A stretch of 64,000 nucleotides of DNA from a virus, in the IMG/VR virus record IMGVR_UViG_3300037264_006630, positions 62,001-126,000 of that record; one strand, 5' to 3'. Below are positions 14,555 to 23,313 of the stretch, piece by piece. Under the pieces are notes generated by a model. That model worked only from the letters and a program-made list of their open reading frames with translations, made no database searches and was not told where the DNA came from. Both the position numbers and the translations under genes were made by a program. Position 1 is the stretch's first letter; each line of letters begins with the position of its first letter.

Positions 14555-14824
14555 ATGACCACGACGCCGAACGAGGCCGCGCCGCCCACCTTCTTCATCG
14601 TCACCGAGGACGGCAACGTCGATGCGCCGGACGTCGACTCCTTCCTCATGGCGGCGAAGATCCTCGGCCACGAGCCCACCGGCGCCCTGCGCCAGCGCGG
14701 CTCGATCCCGCTCCGGCCGGTGCTGCTCGGCCAGCCAACGTTCAAGACCCTCGCCGGCCCCATGTTCGACGGTGGCCGCATCCGCTACGAGACGATCAAG
14801 ATGAACGAGCGCCTCGCGACCTGA
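14555..14824 (+). CDS. Hypothetical protein
   Basis: 89 residues (FFIVTEDGNVDAPDVDSF; PTGALRQRGSIPLRPVLLGQ). Leaderless start predicted. It is followed after 10 nt by the next gene, so the two likely form an operon. No family known. Confidence 0.7.
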   Translation: MTTTPNEAAPPTFFIVTEDGNVDAPDVDSFLMAAKILGHEPTGALRQRGSIPLRPVLLGQPTFKTLAGPMFDGGRIRYETIKMNERLAT

Positions 14825-14834
14825 GCCCCACCCC

Positions 14835-15203
14835 ATGAGCAACCCCGACCCCGACCGCCTCGCGCTCACCTTCATGCTGGGCGCGGCGACGCGCGCAGGC
14901 GACTACCAGTTGGTGTCCGACGTGGCCCGTGCGCTCCTCGGCAACCCCGAGCTACGCGCCGCTTGCCTCGCCAGGAACGCCGCCAACGTGGTCAGGGTGC
15001 GTGCCCTGATGGCTCTCCGCTTCGAGCCCTGCGACGCCGCCTGCCCCGGCTGGGCCCTCATGAACGAGACCACGCACCCCGAGATCCAGCGCTGTGCCGC
15101 CTGCTTCTATGGCGTCAAGGGACCAACCGACGATGACGTGGGCGCGCTGCCCGAGGCGCAAGCGGCGCTGGCGCAGTACCAGCACAACGACAGCGAGGAC
15201 TGA
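14835..15203 (+). CDS. Hypothetical protein with two Cys pairs
   Basis: 122 residues. PCDAAC and RCAAC (late in the protein) could bind zinc. The N-terminal half is helical (LALTFMLGAATRAGDY). The next gene starts 2 nt after its stop. Confidence 0.7.
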   Translation: MSNPDPDRLALTFMLGAATRAGDYQLVSDVARALLGNPELRAACLARNAANVVRVRALMALRFEPCDAACPGWALMNETTHPEIQRCAACFYGVKGPTDDDVGALPEAQAALAQYQHNDSED

Positions 15204-15205
15204 CC

Positions 15206-15454
15206 ATGAACGCCAAGCTCCTGACCGTCGCAGACGTAGCCGCCTACGTGGTCGAACGGCCCTTCATCCCCAACCAGATCGCCGTCCTGATCCAAGACGG
15301 CAAGGCGCCGATCGACATCATCACCTGGCTGCGCGCCGGCATCCGGGCGGCCGGCGACACGGTCAACCCGATCGCCCTGCTCCACTGGCTGGAGCGCACC
15401 TTCCCGCAGGCGTGGCCGCCGTGCCTGCCGGCCACCGAGTTCACCGAGATCTGA
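15206..15454 (+). CDS. Hypothetical protein, AddVAxYV-type N-terminus
   Basis: 82 residues beginning MNAKLLTVADVAAYVVERPF, reminiscent of excisionase-like HTH openings but without a clear second helix. Ends in a Trp/Pro-rich tail (TFPQAWPPCLPATEF). Function unknown. Confidence 0.65.
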   Translation: MNAKLLTVADVAAYVVERPFIPNQIAVLIQDGKAPIDIITWLRAGIRAAGDTVNPIALLHWLERTFPQAWPPCLPATEFTEI

Positions 15455-15465
15455 GCCGCCACCGT

Positions 15466-15520
15466 CTCGCGCGCTCCATCGAGTGTGTGAACTGGCACCC
15501 GAAGTGCAATGCATCCGACC
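15466..15520 (+). promoter_or_regulatory. Type B promoter with IR1
   Basis: TGGCAC-N5-GTGCAA with GG at 15494-15495 and GC at 15506-15507; 13 nt to ATG 15521. IR1 arms CTCGCGCG (15466-15473) and TGTGTGAA (15484-15491). No IR2 is evident upstream, where a gene is present. Confidence 0.65.
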
Positions 15521-16426
15521 ATGACCAACACGACGATCCCGGCCGCGACCGCCGATCACCCCATCGCGAAGTGGTACACGGGCAAGGCCCGCCAGATCAT
15601 CCTGACCTTCGTCCTCCCCACGCTGGCGGAGGCCGAGGCTCTCGGCTACTGGCCGCCCAACACCAGCCGGAAGGTCGCCGCCGCCCTCAACAAGCAGACG
15701 GTGGCGGCGAGGTTCGGCAAGTCGCAGGAGCGCTACACCGGCGGCGGCCACAGCGACAGGTCGCCCGACCTGCTCTCCAACATCGGCGCCCCGGACGCGC
15801 ACCACGCCGAGACCGGATGGCAGCTCGTCCACGCGATGCAGTTCGGGCAAGTCGGCTACGCGCCCAAGGCGCTCGCCCTGGTCGAGAAACTGCGGCCCTA
15901 CGCCACGACGCCGGCGGCTGTGGCTGCGCTCGAGACGGCCGCGCAGTGGGCCCGGGACTTCGCCCCGATCGGAGAGCTGCTCGCCATCCTGGACGCCACC
16001 CGCCCGCGCCCCACGATCGTCCTCGGCTCGCTCTCCCCGACCGTCGCTGGCAACGTGGGAAAGCTGATGGGGATCGACTTCGCAACGATCGTCTACCCGA
16101 AGATCGAGTGGTCTTACAAGTGGATGGAGGTGATGGTGAAGGGGAAGCCGGTGCGGGCTCGCGTGAGCGTCGCGACGATCATCTGGCCGGACGGCACGCG
16201 TCACGACGTGTCGCGCTACGCCCACGGGTCCAAGTCGGGCAACGACCAGTGCCACGCCTGCGGCCACGCCATCTTCGACGGCTTCAACTGGTGCCCCCTC
16301 GTCGCCACCACCGCGGACGGTCCCGTGTCCCTGTGGGTCGGCCGGGACTGCGCCCGCAAGCTCTTTGCGGTCGACGTGAAGGGCGACGCGCTCTACGACC
16401 GCACCGCCGTCTCCGCCCCGGTGTGA
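15521..16426 (+). CDS. Zinc-ribbon protein, probable nucleic-acid binder
   Basis: 301 residues. The C-terminal CHACGHAIFDGFNWCPLVA followed by LWVGRDCARKLFA is a CxxC plus VGRxC pattern also seen in the 41579 gene (CDHCDVDRRR, VGRQCLAAFLG). Proteins with this pattern recur in phages and plasmids and are thought to bind nucleic acid. ATG 15521 is preferred over 15509 by distance to the promoter core. Confidence 0.7.
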   Translation: MTNTTIPAATADHPIAKWYTGKARQIILTFVLPTLAEAEALGYWPPNTSRKVAAALNKQTVAARFGKSQERYTGGGHSDRSPDLLSNIGAPDAHHAETGWQLVHAMQFGQVGYAPKALALVEKLRPYATTPAAVAALETAAQWARDFAPIGELLAILDATRPRPTIVLGSLSPTVAGNVGKLMGIDFATIVYPKIEWSYKWMEVMVKGKPVRARVSVATIIWPDGTRHDVSRYAHGSKSGNDQCHACGHAIFDGFNWCPLVATTADGPVSLWVGRDCARKLFAVDVKGDALYDRTAVSAPV

Positions 16427-16492
16427 ATCTGGGACACGGGGTGTCGGTGGTGACGACAGGTAGCCGGCAACGCCGCGCGTTCACTGGAGAAA
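16427..16492. other. Intergenic sequence with an IR2 copy
   Basis: Contains GTGTCGGTGGTGACGACAG near 16451-16469, an IR2-type palindrome too distant (about 140 bp) from the downstream core to match the usual spacing. No gene seen. Confidence 0.5.
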
Positions 16493-16521
16493 ACACCCGG
16501 TATCCATAGGATTCCGGGTGT
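16493..16521 (+). terminator. Hairpin, possible terminator
   Basis: A 13-bp stem with one mismatch (ACACCCGGTATCC / GGATTCCGGGTGT) closes an ATA loop, just 3' of the 15521-16426 gene and 5' of the next promoter. No U tract follows. Confidence 0.5.
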
Positions 16522-16523
16522 GG

Positions 16524-16629
16524 GTGTCGGTGGCGACGACACTCCGGACGCCGCGTCCTCCCCGGGCGCCACGTTTCGTGCGCTTCCACGCGTGTGCAAA
16601 CTGGCCCGCACCCTGCAATACACCCAGAC
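16524..16629 (+). promoter_or_regulatory. Type B promoter with IR1 and IR2
   Basis: IR2 (GTGTCGGTGGCGACGACAC, 16524-16542), IR1 (TTCGTGCG 16575-16582, TGTGCAAA 16593-16600), core TGGCCC-N5-CTGCAA with GG at 16603-16604, and 13 nt to ATG 16630. IR2 centre is 70 bp from the GG, slightly longer than at other sites. Confidence 0.75.
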
Positions 16630-17049
16630 ATGACCACCTCGACGATCTGCGGTACCTGCGGCTGCGACACCACGGCCACCGATGGTCGGGTTGCCTGCTC
16701 CGCCTGCAAGCCGTCGTTCGCCCGGGTCACCCTGACGCTCCCGACCGGCACGGTCGAGCATGCCGAGTTGGCGATGTACGCCTGGTGCGGCGGCGGCACC
16801 CTCACCACCGCGCGCTTCACCGTCTGCGGTCTCGAGTTCGTGGCTCGTCGCTTCTGGCGTCGGGACATGGGCTGCGCTGGCATCGAGCTCTACACCGTCT
16901 GCCGCGGCGGCCTCGGGTCGGAGGATCCGATCGAGGGCTACTACTGCGACGCCAAGACCGACCCGGCGTCGCGCCGCGCCAAGTACCTCATCGCGGCGGG
17001 TCTGGCCGGGACCTCCGATCGCCCCCTGGATCTCGACCTCGCGGCCTGA
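16630..17049 (+). CDS. Hypothetical Cys-rich protein with zinc ribbon
   Basis: 139 residues. The N-terminus CGTCGC and CSACK form a C-x2-C...C-x2-C ribbon; further cysteines lie in WCGGG, TVCGL, GCAG, VCRGG and YYCDA. The C-terminus is Asp/Leu-rich. Role unknown. Confidence 0.7.
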   Translation: MTTSTICGTCGCDTTATDGRVACSACKPSFARVTLTLPTGTVEHAELAMYAWCGGGTLTTARFTVCGLEFVARRFWRRDMGCAGIELYTVCRGGLGSEDPIEGYYCDAKTDPASRRAKYLIAAGLAGTSDRPLDLDLAA

Positions 17050-17083
17050 CCCGCTGGCACGCAGCATGCTCAAGAGGAAAACC

Positions 17084-17398
17084 ATGGCCCGCATCGCTTT
17101 CGACCCCGCCGCCTACGCCCGCCTCTGCCGCCTCGCCACCGCTCTCCAGCGGCTCGTGCAGCGCTGGGAAGGCTACGCGGCCGACGCCCGGGACGATGCT
17201 ACCGAGGCCCGCTGGGTGCTCAACCTGGCGACCGCCCGCGCCTTCCAGCGCGACGTGCGCGCCGACCTCCTGACGGAGACCATCCGGAGCGAGATGGAGC
17301 CCCGACTCCTGACGCGCGCCGTCTACTCCGGCCCGGCTCCGGACCGCTGCAACAGCCGCGAGATCGACGCCGCGCCCTACGTCGCCGACGTTCGCTAA
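17084..17398 (+). CDS. Hypothetical helical protein
   Basis: 104 residues (YARLCRLATALQRLVQRW; ATARAFQRDVRADLLTET). The SD GAGGAAAA selects ATG 17084 over one 18 nt upstream. No family recognised. Confidence 0.7.
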   Translation: MARIAFDPAAYARLCRLATALQRLVQRWEGYAADARDDATEARWVLNLATARAFQRDVRADLLTETIRSEMEPRLLTRAVYSGPAPDRCNSREIDAAPYVADVR

Positions 17399-17407
17399 CC
17401 AACCCCC

Positions 17408-17447
17408 TTGACCGCGCACGGTTCGTGCGTATGATGGTGTGTATGAA
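17408..17447 (+). promoter_or_regulatory. Type A leaderless promoter with IR1 operator
   Basis: TTGACC (17408-17413), N16, TATGAT (17430-17435), 7 nt, ATG 17443. IR1 arms TTCGTGCG (17422-17429) and TGTATGAA (17440-17447). It should drive the long coupled operon to about 25450. Confidence 0.8.
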
Positions 17448-17793
17448 CGCAGCGCAGTTGCAGCCCGTCACGTTCGCGACCGTCATCACCGCGATGACCG
17501 TCGACATCCTCCTGGGCATGACCGACGCCGAGCTCATCGCGGCCTGCACGGACCCGACGAGCCCGGCCTACAAGTTCGTCACCGACACCGACCGGTCCCA
17601 CGCCGAGGAGCAGCTCCGGCTTCGCGCGCCGCAGACGATCGACGAGTTCCGCAACCGCCGCACCCGCAACGCGGCCGTGGACGCCGCGACCCGCGCCGCC
17701 GAGTACCTCCGGTCCCGCCTGGCGGCCCGATGCCGTTCGTGCTGGCGCGTGATCGTCGCTCGCGGACTCTCCACCGAGGAGCGATCGTCGTGA
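17443..17793 (+). CDS. Hypothetical protein
   Basis: 116 residues starting MNAAQLQPVT, the MN start common to type A genes. It is mostly helical (GMTDAELIAACTD; TRAAEYLRSRLAARCRSC). GTGA overlap with the next gene. Confidence 0.7.
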   Translation: MNAAQLQPVTFATVITAMTVDILLGMTDAELIAACTDPTSPAYKFVTDTDRSHAEEQLRLRAPQTIDEFRNRRTRNAAVDAATRAAEYLRSRLAARCRSCWRVIVARGLSTEERSS

Positions 17794-18407
17794 CCCTCTC
17801 TCTCGACGCGCCCGGCATGGCGCACACCTCTGACGGACCCGCCAGCCATCCGGGTGCGGCGCCCCTGTCCGCCGCTTCCGCGGAGGTGTGCGCCCCCTCG
17901 GGCTCGTCGATCGTCGGGTCCGTCGCGCTGTTCACTTACAACTGCGACCGCTCCGACGGTTCCAATCACGTCGAATGGCGGAGGCGCACCGGCCAGCGCG
18001 TCACGGTCGTGGCGCTCGACGCCCCCGCCGACGGATGGGCGCGCTCCACCCGCGAGGAGCGGATCGCGGCGGCGATGCCGTTCACCTACACGGTGCGGTG
18101 GGCGGATGGCTTCGAGGGCTCCGTGTTCGAGGACGAGATCTTGCCGGCCGCGGCCAGCGCTCCGGGCGTGATCGTCGGTCGCATCGGCCCCGCCCCCCGC
18201 CCGCCCGTCACCATTGACGCCTCCGTGCTCGCCCTGGTCCGCGCGCCGGTCCACCTGCGCGAGCGCCAGGCCCTCGGCACCTCCTACGCATCCGTGCGCC
18301 AGCTCGCCAGGCTGTCCCGCGCCGACGTCGCCGACGCGCTGGGCTGCGACGAGCAGCGCCTGGCCGACTTCGAGGCCGGGTCGATCCCGATCGACCGGAG
18401 GGGCTGA
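17790..18407 (+). CDS. Hypothetical protein with C-terminal Cro/CI-like HTH
   Basis: 205 residues from GTG. The last 45 residues (SVRQLARLSRADVADALG, CDEQRLADFEAGS) resemble an XRE-type helix-turn-helix. The remainder (SSIVGSVALFTYNC; FTYTVRWADGFEGSVFED) is unassigned. It could be a regulator; the HTH call is by eye. Confidence 0.65.
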   Translation: MTLSLDAPGMAHTSDGPASHPGAAPLSAASAEVCAPSGSSIVGSVALFTYNCDRSDGSNHVEWRRRTGQRVTVVALDAPADGWARSTREERIAAAMPFTYTVRWADGFEGSVFEDEILPAAASAPGVIVGRIGPAPRPPVTIDASVLALVRAPVHLRERQALGTSYASVRQLARLSRADVADALGCDEQRLADFEAGSIPIDRRG

Positions 18408-18409
18408 CC

Positions 18410-18601
18410 ATGTGCACGCCCGACCCCGACGACCTCACCACCGACCCGACGCCGGCGCTGCTCGCGGCCGAGCTCGACTGCTCGCTCAACGACCAGGCCG
18501 ACGAACTGGCCGCGCGCGCCACGTCGCGGCGCGACTTCCTCTACCGCGTCGCCGCGGTGGCCGTGCTGATCGCGGCGGCCGTCGCGTACCGACTCACCTG
18601 A
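18410..18601 (+). CDS. Small tail-anchored membrane protein
   Basis: 63 residues: an acidic N-terminal region, then RRDFLYR and one hydrophobic segment VAAVAVLIAAAVAYRL at the very C-terminus. Starts 2 nt after the upstream stop. Role unknown. Confidence 0.65.
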   Translation: MCTPDPDDLTTDPTPALLAAELDCSLNDQADELAARATSRRDFLYRVAAVAVLIAAAVAYRLT

Positions 18602-18615
18602 CCCCGAGGATTTCC

Positions 18616-18924
18616 ATGCCCACCGAGATCACCACCCACGGCGCGAACCCGATCGAGTTCTCCGGCGACATGGAAGGCTACATCGTCGTCGACGAGGCGA
18701 AGGCCGCGATCGCTCGCTGCCCGAAGTGCTCGGAGTGCCCCGACCGCGGCCACCACTGGCTGATCGGGTGCATGGATCCAGACGACGACGAAGCCGTCGC
18801 GGAATTCAAGGCGTCGCATCCGCAGGTCAAGCCAACGCGCGGGCTGCTCGAGGCGCACGTCGCCTGCAAGCACTGCCCCGCGGTCCGCCGCTACGACGAC
18901 CGCCGCGATTCGGAGCGCCCGTGA
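18616..18924 (+). CDS. Hypothetical zinc-binding protein
   Basis: 102 residues with CPKCSEC, GCMD and CKHC, likely a small zinc ribbon. SD-like GAGGA upstream of ATG 18616. GTGA overlap with the next gene. Confidence 0.7.
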   Translation: MPTEITTHGANPIEFSGDMEGYIVVDEAKAAIARCPKCSECPDRGHHWLIGCMDPDDDEAVAEFKASHPQVKPTRGLLEAHVACKHCPAVRRYDDRRDSERP

Positions 18925-19427
18925 CCGCCCCCGACCTCACCGCCGCGCTTGCCCTCGCCGAGGAGGTGGAGCGGCTCGACGATCCGCGCAAGGTTCCCGC
19001 CTCGCCGTGGATCGTCAACAGGTTCGACAACGACGAGGGCGGCGTCGACTACCAGATCCAGTCCGAGGGCACGGCGCCCGACGGCGGCACCGACGGCTCC
19101 ATCGTCGGCTGGTGCGATGAAGTCGAACTGAAGGGCCGTGCCCGTCACACCGCCACGCTCATCGCTGCCTACCGCACCGCCGCCCCCGCACTGGCCGCCA
19201 CCCTCCGCACGCACGCCCCGGTGCTGCGCGCGGTCGCGGAATGGGTCGCGGCGCACCGTGCCTGCGATGCGGCGGGTGAGGAGTGCAGAGCCACGGAGCG
19301 CGGTGGCGTCGCTGCCGGGTTCGATTCGTTGGCCGCCACGCGCGAGCGGTGGAGCGCCGCCAAGCGCCGCCTGACGATCGCCGATGCCGCGCTGTTCGCC
19401 GCCGCGGCCGGGATGGTGTCGCCGTGA
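18921..19427 (+). CDS. Hypothetical protein
   Basis: 168 residues from GTG. It is helical with an internal beta patch (WIVNRFDNDEGGVDYQIQSE) and two cysteines (RACDAAGEEC) near residue 120. No family recognised; coupled on both sides. Confidence 0.7.
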   Translation: MTAPDLTAALALAEEVERLDDPRKVPASPWIVNRFDNDEGGVDYQIQSEGTAPDGGTDGSIVGWCDEVELKGRARHTATLIAAYRTAAPALAATLRTHAPVLRAVAEWVAAHRACDAAGEECRATERGGVAAGFDSLAATRERWSAAKRRLTIADAALFAAAAGMVSP

Positions 19428-19804
19428 CGCCGGCAGAGCGGGATGCGGTGCGCTACCTAGCGCGGTGCATCGTCGACTGCGAGACGCCGATCCGTGGCCG
19501 CCGCGAACTGGCCCGCGCCGTCCTCGCGTTCGTGCCTCCTGACGGCGCCGGACCGCCGCCCGGGATGCGCGTCTTCTACGACGGCCAGATCAAGATCTAC
19601 GACCACCGCGAGCGCAAGGGTCCGACGCTCATCCTCGACGACACCGACTCCGAGCGCCTCGCATGGGCGCTGCTCGCCGCCGTCGCCAAGGCACGAGACG
19701 CATGCACGAGAGGTGACCGCGGTCCGTACCGATGCCGCGCGGTCCCGGATCGCATCGACGTGATCGCCCGCCTCCGCACCATCCGCGCCGGCGGTGGCGC
19801 GTGA
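19424..19804 (+). CDS. Hypothetical protein
   Basis: 126 residues from GTG at a GTGA overlap. It includes MRVFYDGQIKIYDHRERKGP and a helical C-terminus with ACTRGDRGPYRCRA. Function unknown. Confidence 0.65.
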   Translation: MTPAERDAVRYLARCIVDCETPIRGRRELARAVLAFVPPDGAGPPPGMRVFYDGQIKIYDHRERKGPTLILDDTDSERLAWALLAAVAKARDACTRGDRGPYRCRAVPDRIDVIARLRTIRAGGGA

Positions 19805-20286
19805 CCGCCATCCTCTCGCCGTGCCGCCTCTACCGCTACCGACTCGAGCGCGAGTTGACGCCGCGCCTCGACACGTTCATGAGCGCCGTCGCGATCCTCA
19901 TGCTCAACCCGTCAGTGGCCGCCGAGACCGTAGACGACCCGACGGTCCGCCGGTGCATGGGGTTCGCGACAGCGTGGGGATTCCGGCGCCTGATCGTCGG
20001 CAACGCCTACGGTCTGCGATCGACGGACCCCCGCGGGCTGTGGGCTTCTGCCGATCCGGTCGGCCCTGACAACGATGCGCACGTCGAGCAAATCGCCCGC
20101 GACGCCGATCTCGTCGTCTGCGCATGGGGCGCGCACGCCAAGCCTGGTCGCGTCGCGGCCGTGCTCGCGGCGATCGGTCGCGCCGGCAGGACGCCACACG
20201 CCCTCCGGCTCACCGCCGCTGGTGCGCCCGGCCACCCGCTCTACCTGCCGGGGTCACTCCTACCGTTCGAGTGGGCCGCGCCATGA
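19801..20286 (+). CDS. DUF1643 family protein
   Basis: 161 residues matching the DUF1643 pattern: YRYRLER (11-17), LMLNPSVA (33-40), DDPTVRRCMGFA (45-56), VGNAYGLRSTDP (66-77), GPDND, WGAHAK and a closing GHPLYLPG. DUF1643 proteins are widespread in bacteria and phages; their biochemical role is not established. GTG start fixed by overlap. Confidence 0.85.
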   Translation: MTAILSPCRLYRYRLERELTPRLDTFMSAVAILMLNPSVAAETVDDPTVRRCMGFATAWGFRRLIVGNAYGLRSTDPRGLWASADPVGPDNDAHVEQIARDADLVVCAWGAHAKPGRVAAVLAAIGRAGRTPHALRLTAAGAPGHPLYLPGSLLPFEWAAP

Positions 20287-20343
20287 CGCCGAGCAAGCGC
20301 ATGGTGATGCGCGCGATCGCGAATGACCGAGGAGCAACCGACT

Positions 20344-22821
20344 ATGACCCACGCCGACGACATCGAGACGATCCGCAACCACAACCCGCACACGTCCGTC
20401 ACCACGGCCGTCGAGGCGCTGTGCCGCATCGTGCTCGATCACGCGGTGGCCCTGACGCGCGTGTCAGATCTGGCCCAGCCGATCGACGCTATCGCCGCGC
20501 GCGACGTCGAGATCCTCGGGCTGCGCGGGGCGCTCGCGGTCGCGCGCGCGGCGCACGCCGACGCGATCGACCGGCTCGCCGGCGAGGGAGCCCGCCTCTC
20601 CGACCTGCTCGCCACCGCCACGAGCGCCTGCCAGCAGAACGCCGGGGCGCTCGACCGGGCGCGCAATGATGCCGCCGTCCTGCGCGCCAACATGGCGGGC
20701 GTGCGTGCCGACAGGGCCCGGATCACCGCCGAGCGCGACGAGGCCCGCGCCTCGCTCGACCGGGTGCTGCGCGAGTCGGCGGAGGTGCGCGACCGCCTCG
20801 CCGCGCGCGTGGCGGAACTGGAGGCGCCCCCGCCGCTCGACGTGTACCCGCCGCGCACCTACGCCGGCCTCATCGCCGAGACCGCGCCGAGCGATGAGGA
20901 GATACTCGCTGCGTACGACACGGCGAGCAGGAGCGCGCGGGCCGATGACCCGGGCATCGCAGGCGTTCGCGCCGTCGCCGATCTCGTCCGCGCCCGCCTC
21001 GCACCCGCGCCGGTGCTGACCGCGGTGGCACTCGGCCGTGCCATCTCGGCCGCGCACGAGGACGCGGTTGCACGGTGGGCCGGCGCCGACCCGAAGGCAC
21101 GAGAGGCCGCGACGATGACGCTGATCGCGGGCAACGACGTGATGCGGCACCTCGGGGCCGTGCATGTCGCGGCGCCCGCGCCCGAGGCGGACGATCTGCG
21201 CGACCGCATCCGCACGATCGCCGACGAGGCGTTCGGCCCGTTCCCGACGGCCTCGGCGGACGAGGCGCTGACGGCGATCGAGCGCGGGATCGCCAAGATG
21301 CGGCAGACCGCCCCGGCGGCGCTCACGGCGGTGCGGCTGACGGGCGCCATGCGGTCCTGGGCCGCGAGCGGCGGGTGCTGGCGCGAACTCGAAGGCACCG
21401 GACCTGCGTCACCGTATGCAGCCACCGAGAGCGCGGCACGGGGCATCCTCGCCCGCCTCGGCCCGATGACGCTGCCGAGTCGCGTCGATCTGGGCCCGGT
21501 CTCGGTGCAGCCCGGGCATCTCGCCGAACCCGCATGCCCGCCGCAATCGGTCTTGCTCATCCGCGGCGGCGTCGAGTATGTGATGGACGCGCACGACGCC
21601 TGCGCCCTCGGCGCGACGCTGACGGCGGTTGGCCGGCGCGTGCTCGGGCTGGATGCCCCGGTGACGCTGCCGACGGGCGCGCGGACGGAGTGGACCGCCT
21701 CCGACGAGGACGGCGAGGACGGCTGCCAGTTTCGCAGCGTCGGCCCGTTCACGCTGCGCGTGACGAACGGCGGCCACTGGCGCGAGTCGATCCGTGGCAA
21801 CATCGGGAAGCAGTCGATGGCCGACGAGAACGGCCGCAGTGCCGCGACCGCGCGTGCCAACGCCGACGCCTGGTCCGCTGCCACCCTCGCCGCGATGGCG
21901 CGGGACGAGGGGCAGGCGACGGGCGCATCGGTCACTTCGCCGACGCCCGTCGAAGGTGCCGCTGCCTGCCATGATGACGGGTGTGGCTGGTCCGGGTCCA
22001 TGGCCGACCTCGAGATCGCCGTCGGCGGCGTGACGCACTGCCCGCGCTGCTACTCGACTGCGATCGAGGAGCGCCCCAGCGCCGCCCCGCCGGTGACGCC
22101 GGTGCAGGGCGAGCCGGTGACGTGGGCCGCGCGGCTGCCTGGCGGCGAGTTGCTCTGCCACGATGACACCGTCGTGACGTACGAGAGCCGCGAGATGGTC
22201 GAGATGACCGCGAGCGCGTTCCGCACCGGCGGCGTGCCCGTCCCGCTCTACACCAGCCCGCCCGCCCCGGTCGCGCACGTCCCGGTGCAGGCGATGAGGG
22301 ACGCGCTCGCGCTGGCCGGGCGGGTGACGATCCCGCCGCCGAATCTCGAGGCTGGCATCGAAGACCGCGCCATCTACATGCGGCTGCGGGGCGTCGCTGA
22401 CGCTGCGGACCGAGCCGTCCCGGTCGCGCCGTCGGTCGTGACCGGGGATCCGTCGCCCAACGCCTGGCGGACCGAGTACCTGCACCACCCAGACCCGCGG
22501 ATCGAAGCCGCGGTGAGCGAAGGCATGGTCGACGATCTCGCCCGTGACGCCACTGCCAGGGCGTGGGCGCATCACGTCGTCGCCGAGTTCGCGCAGCTAA
22601 TCCAACCGGAGCCCCTGGACTTCATTGCGGCACGCACCATCCTCGCCTACCTCGCGGACGCGCCGACGGAGTGGGCCGTCCTGGATGCGTCGGGCAACGT
22701 GCGCGGCTACTTCGACAGCAAGGAGGTGGCTGATCGACAGTCGCCGCCGCCAGGCCAGGGGCGTGTCGAGTACACCGTGATCCCGATCTACGTCCGGCGG
22801 TTGGGCGGGGGCAGCCGGTGA
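20344..22821 (+). CDS. Large modular protein with coiled coil, zinc ribbon and Ea22-like repeats
   Basis: 825 residues. The N-terminal 170 are a coiled coil (ALDRARNDAAVLRANMAG). A Cys pair set (CHDDGCGW then HCPRCY, about residues 540-575) looks like a zinc ribbon. It is followed by a module ending VPLYTSPPAPV, typical of lambda Ea22/Ead-like proteins, and a helical C-terminus. ATG 20344 has GAGGAG 9 nt upstream; an ATG at 20323 is in frame. The size and mosaic build suggest assembly from shuffled phage modules. Role unknown. Confidence 0.75.
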   Translation: MTHADDIETIRNHNPHTSVTTAVEALCRIVLDHAVALTRVSDLAQPIDAIAARDVEILGLRGALAVARAAHADAIDRLAGEGARLSDLLATATSACQQNAGALDRARNDAAVLRANMAGVRADRARITAERDEARASLDRVLRESAEVRDRLAARVAELEAPPPLDVYPPRTYAGLIAETAPSDEEILAAYDTASRSARADDPGIAGVRAVADLVRARLAPAPVLTAVALGRAISAAHEDAVARWAGADPKAREAATMTLIAGNDVMRHLGAVHVAAPAPEADDLRDRIRTIADEAFGPFPTASADEALTAIERGIAKMRQTAPAALTAVRLTGAMRSWAASGGCWRELEGTGPASPYAATESAARGILARLGPMTLPSRVDLGPVSVQPGHLAEPACPPQSVLLIRGGVEYVMDAHDACALGATLTAVGRRVLGLDAPVTLPTGARTEWTASDEDGEDGCQFRSVGPFTLRVTNGGHWRESIRGNIGKQSMADENGRSAATARANADAWSAATLAAMARDEGQATGASVTSPTPVEGAAACHDDGCGWSGSMADLEIAVGGVTHCPRCYSTAIEERPSAAPPVTPVQGEPVTWAARLPGGELLCHDDTVVTYESREMVEMTASAFRTGGVPVPLYTSPPAPVAHVPVQAMRDALALAGRVTIPPPNLEAGIEDRAIYMRLRGVADAADRAVPVAPSVVTGDPSPNAWRTEYLHHPDPRIEAAVSEGMVDDLARDATARAWAHHVVAEFAQLIQPEPLDFIAARTILAYLADAPTEWAVLDASGNVRGYFDSKEVADRQSPPPGQGRVEYTVIPIYVRRLGGGSR

Positions 22822-23037
22822 ACGCCCACGAACGGCGCGCATGGCGCTCGCTGGTCGATCTCGGCGCCAGGGAACTGGAGCTCGGCGGCCTCCAGGCGCT
22901 GGACCTCTCGACGGTGCGCGTCCGTTCCGATAGCGCGTGTTCGACCTTCATCGACGCGATCATCAACGTCGCCGGCCGCTCCGGCACCCGTGGTCACCGA
23001 CGACAAGAACCCCAAGGCCCCGGAGCCCATCCGATGA
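22818..23037 (+). CDS. Hypothetical protein, frameshifted near its 3' end
   Basis: GTG start at a GTGA overlap. It reads MNAHERRAWRSLVDLG to IDAIINVAG in frame 1; beyond about 22973 only the +1 frame looks coding (PAAPAPVVTDDKNPKAPEPI) and ends at TGA 23035, overlapping the next ATG. One surplus base in the GCCGGCC around 22970-22976 would explain this. It may be an assembly error or a true lesion. Confidence 0.5.
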
Positions 23038-23313
23038 CCACCGGCATCTTCACCCCCCAAGGAGTGCGAGTGCCCGCTCGACCACTCCATCACCAAGCTC
23101 GGGCACTGCCGGACCTGCCCGCACTACGGCACCGAGAGCGACACGCGGATGGAGCCGCTGATCGCCTGCGCTCCCGGCTGCGGGCCCCGTCTACACGTCG
23201 ATGGGACCCCGCACGACTTCGACTACGCGACCTATGCCGACGAGCGGACGAGCTACGGCGTCTGTCGGTGCGGCTTCGACTCGATGTCCGAGTCGCTCTG
23301 GGAGGGACCATGA
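23034..23313 (+). CDS. Zinc-ribbon protein, frameshifted at a C6 run
   Basis: ATG 23034 (ATGA overlap) reads MTTGIFTP, then a run of six C (23053-23058) puts the frame out. Removing one C continues KECECPLDHSITKLGHCRTC and later APGCGPRLHVDG, VCRCGFDS, ending SLWEGP at TGA 23311. The restored 92-residue protein has eight cysteines and is likely zinc-binding. Homopolymer error, +1 frameshifting or decay are the options. Confidence 0.55.

Noticed and set aside
20283-20669. ORF starting at an ATGA overlap after the DUF1643 gene
   Set aside because: After about 20 codons it becomes an Arg-rich shadow of the large 20344 gene. Only the short overlap is suggestive.
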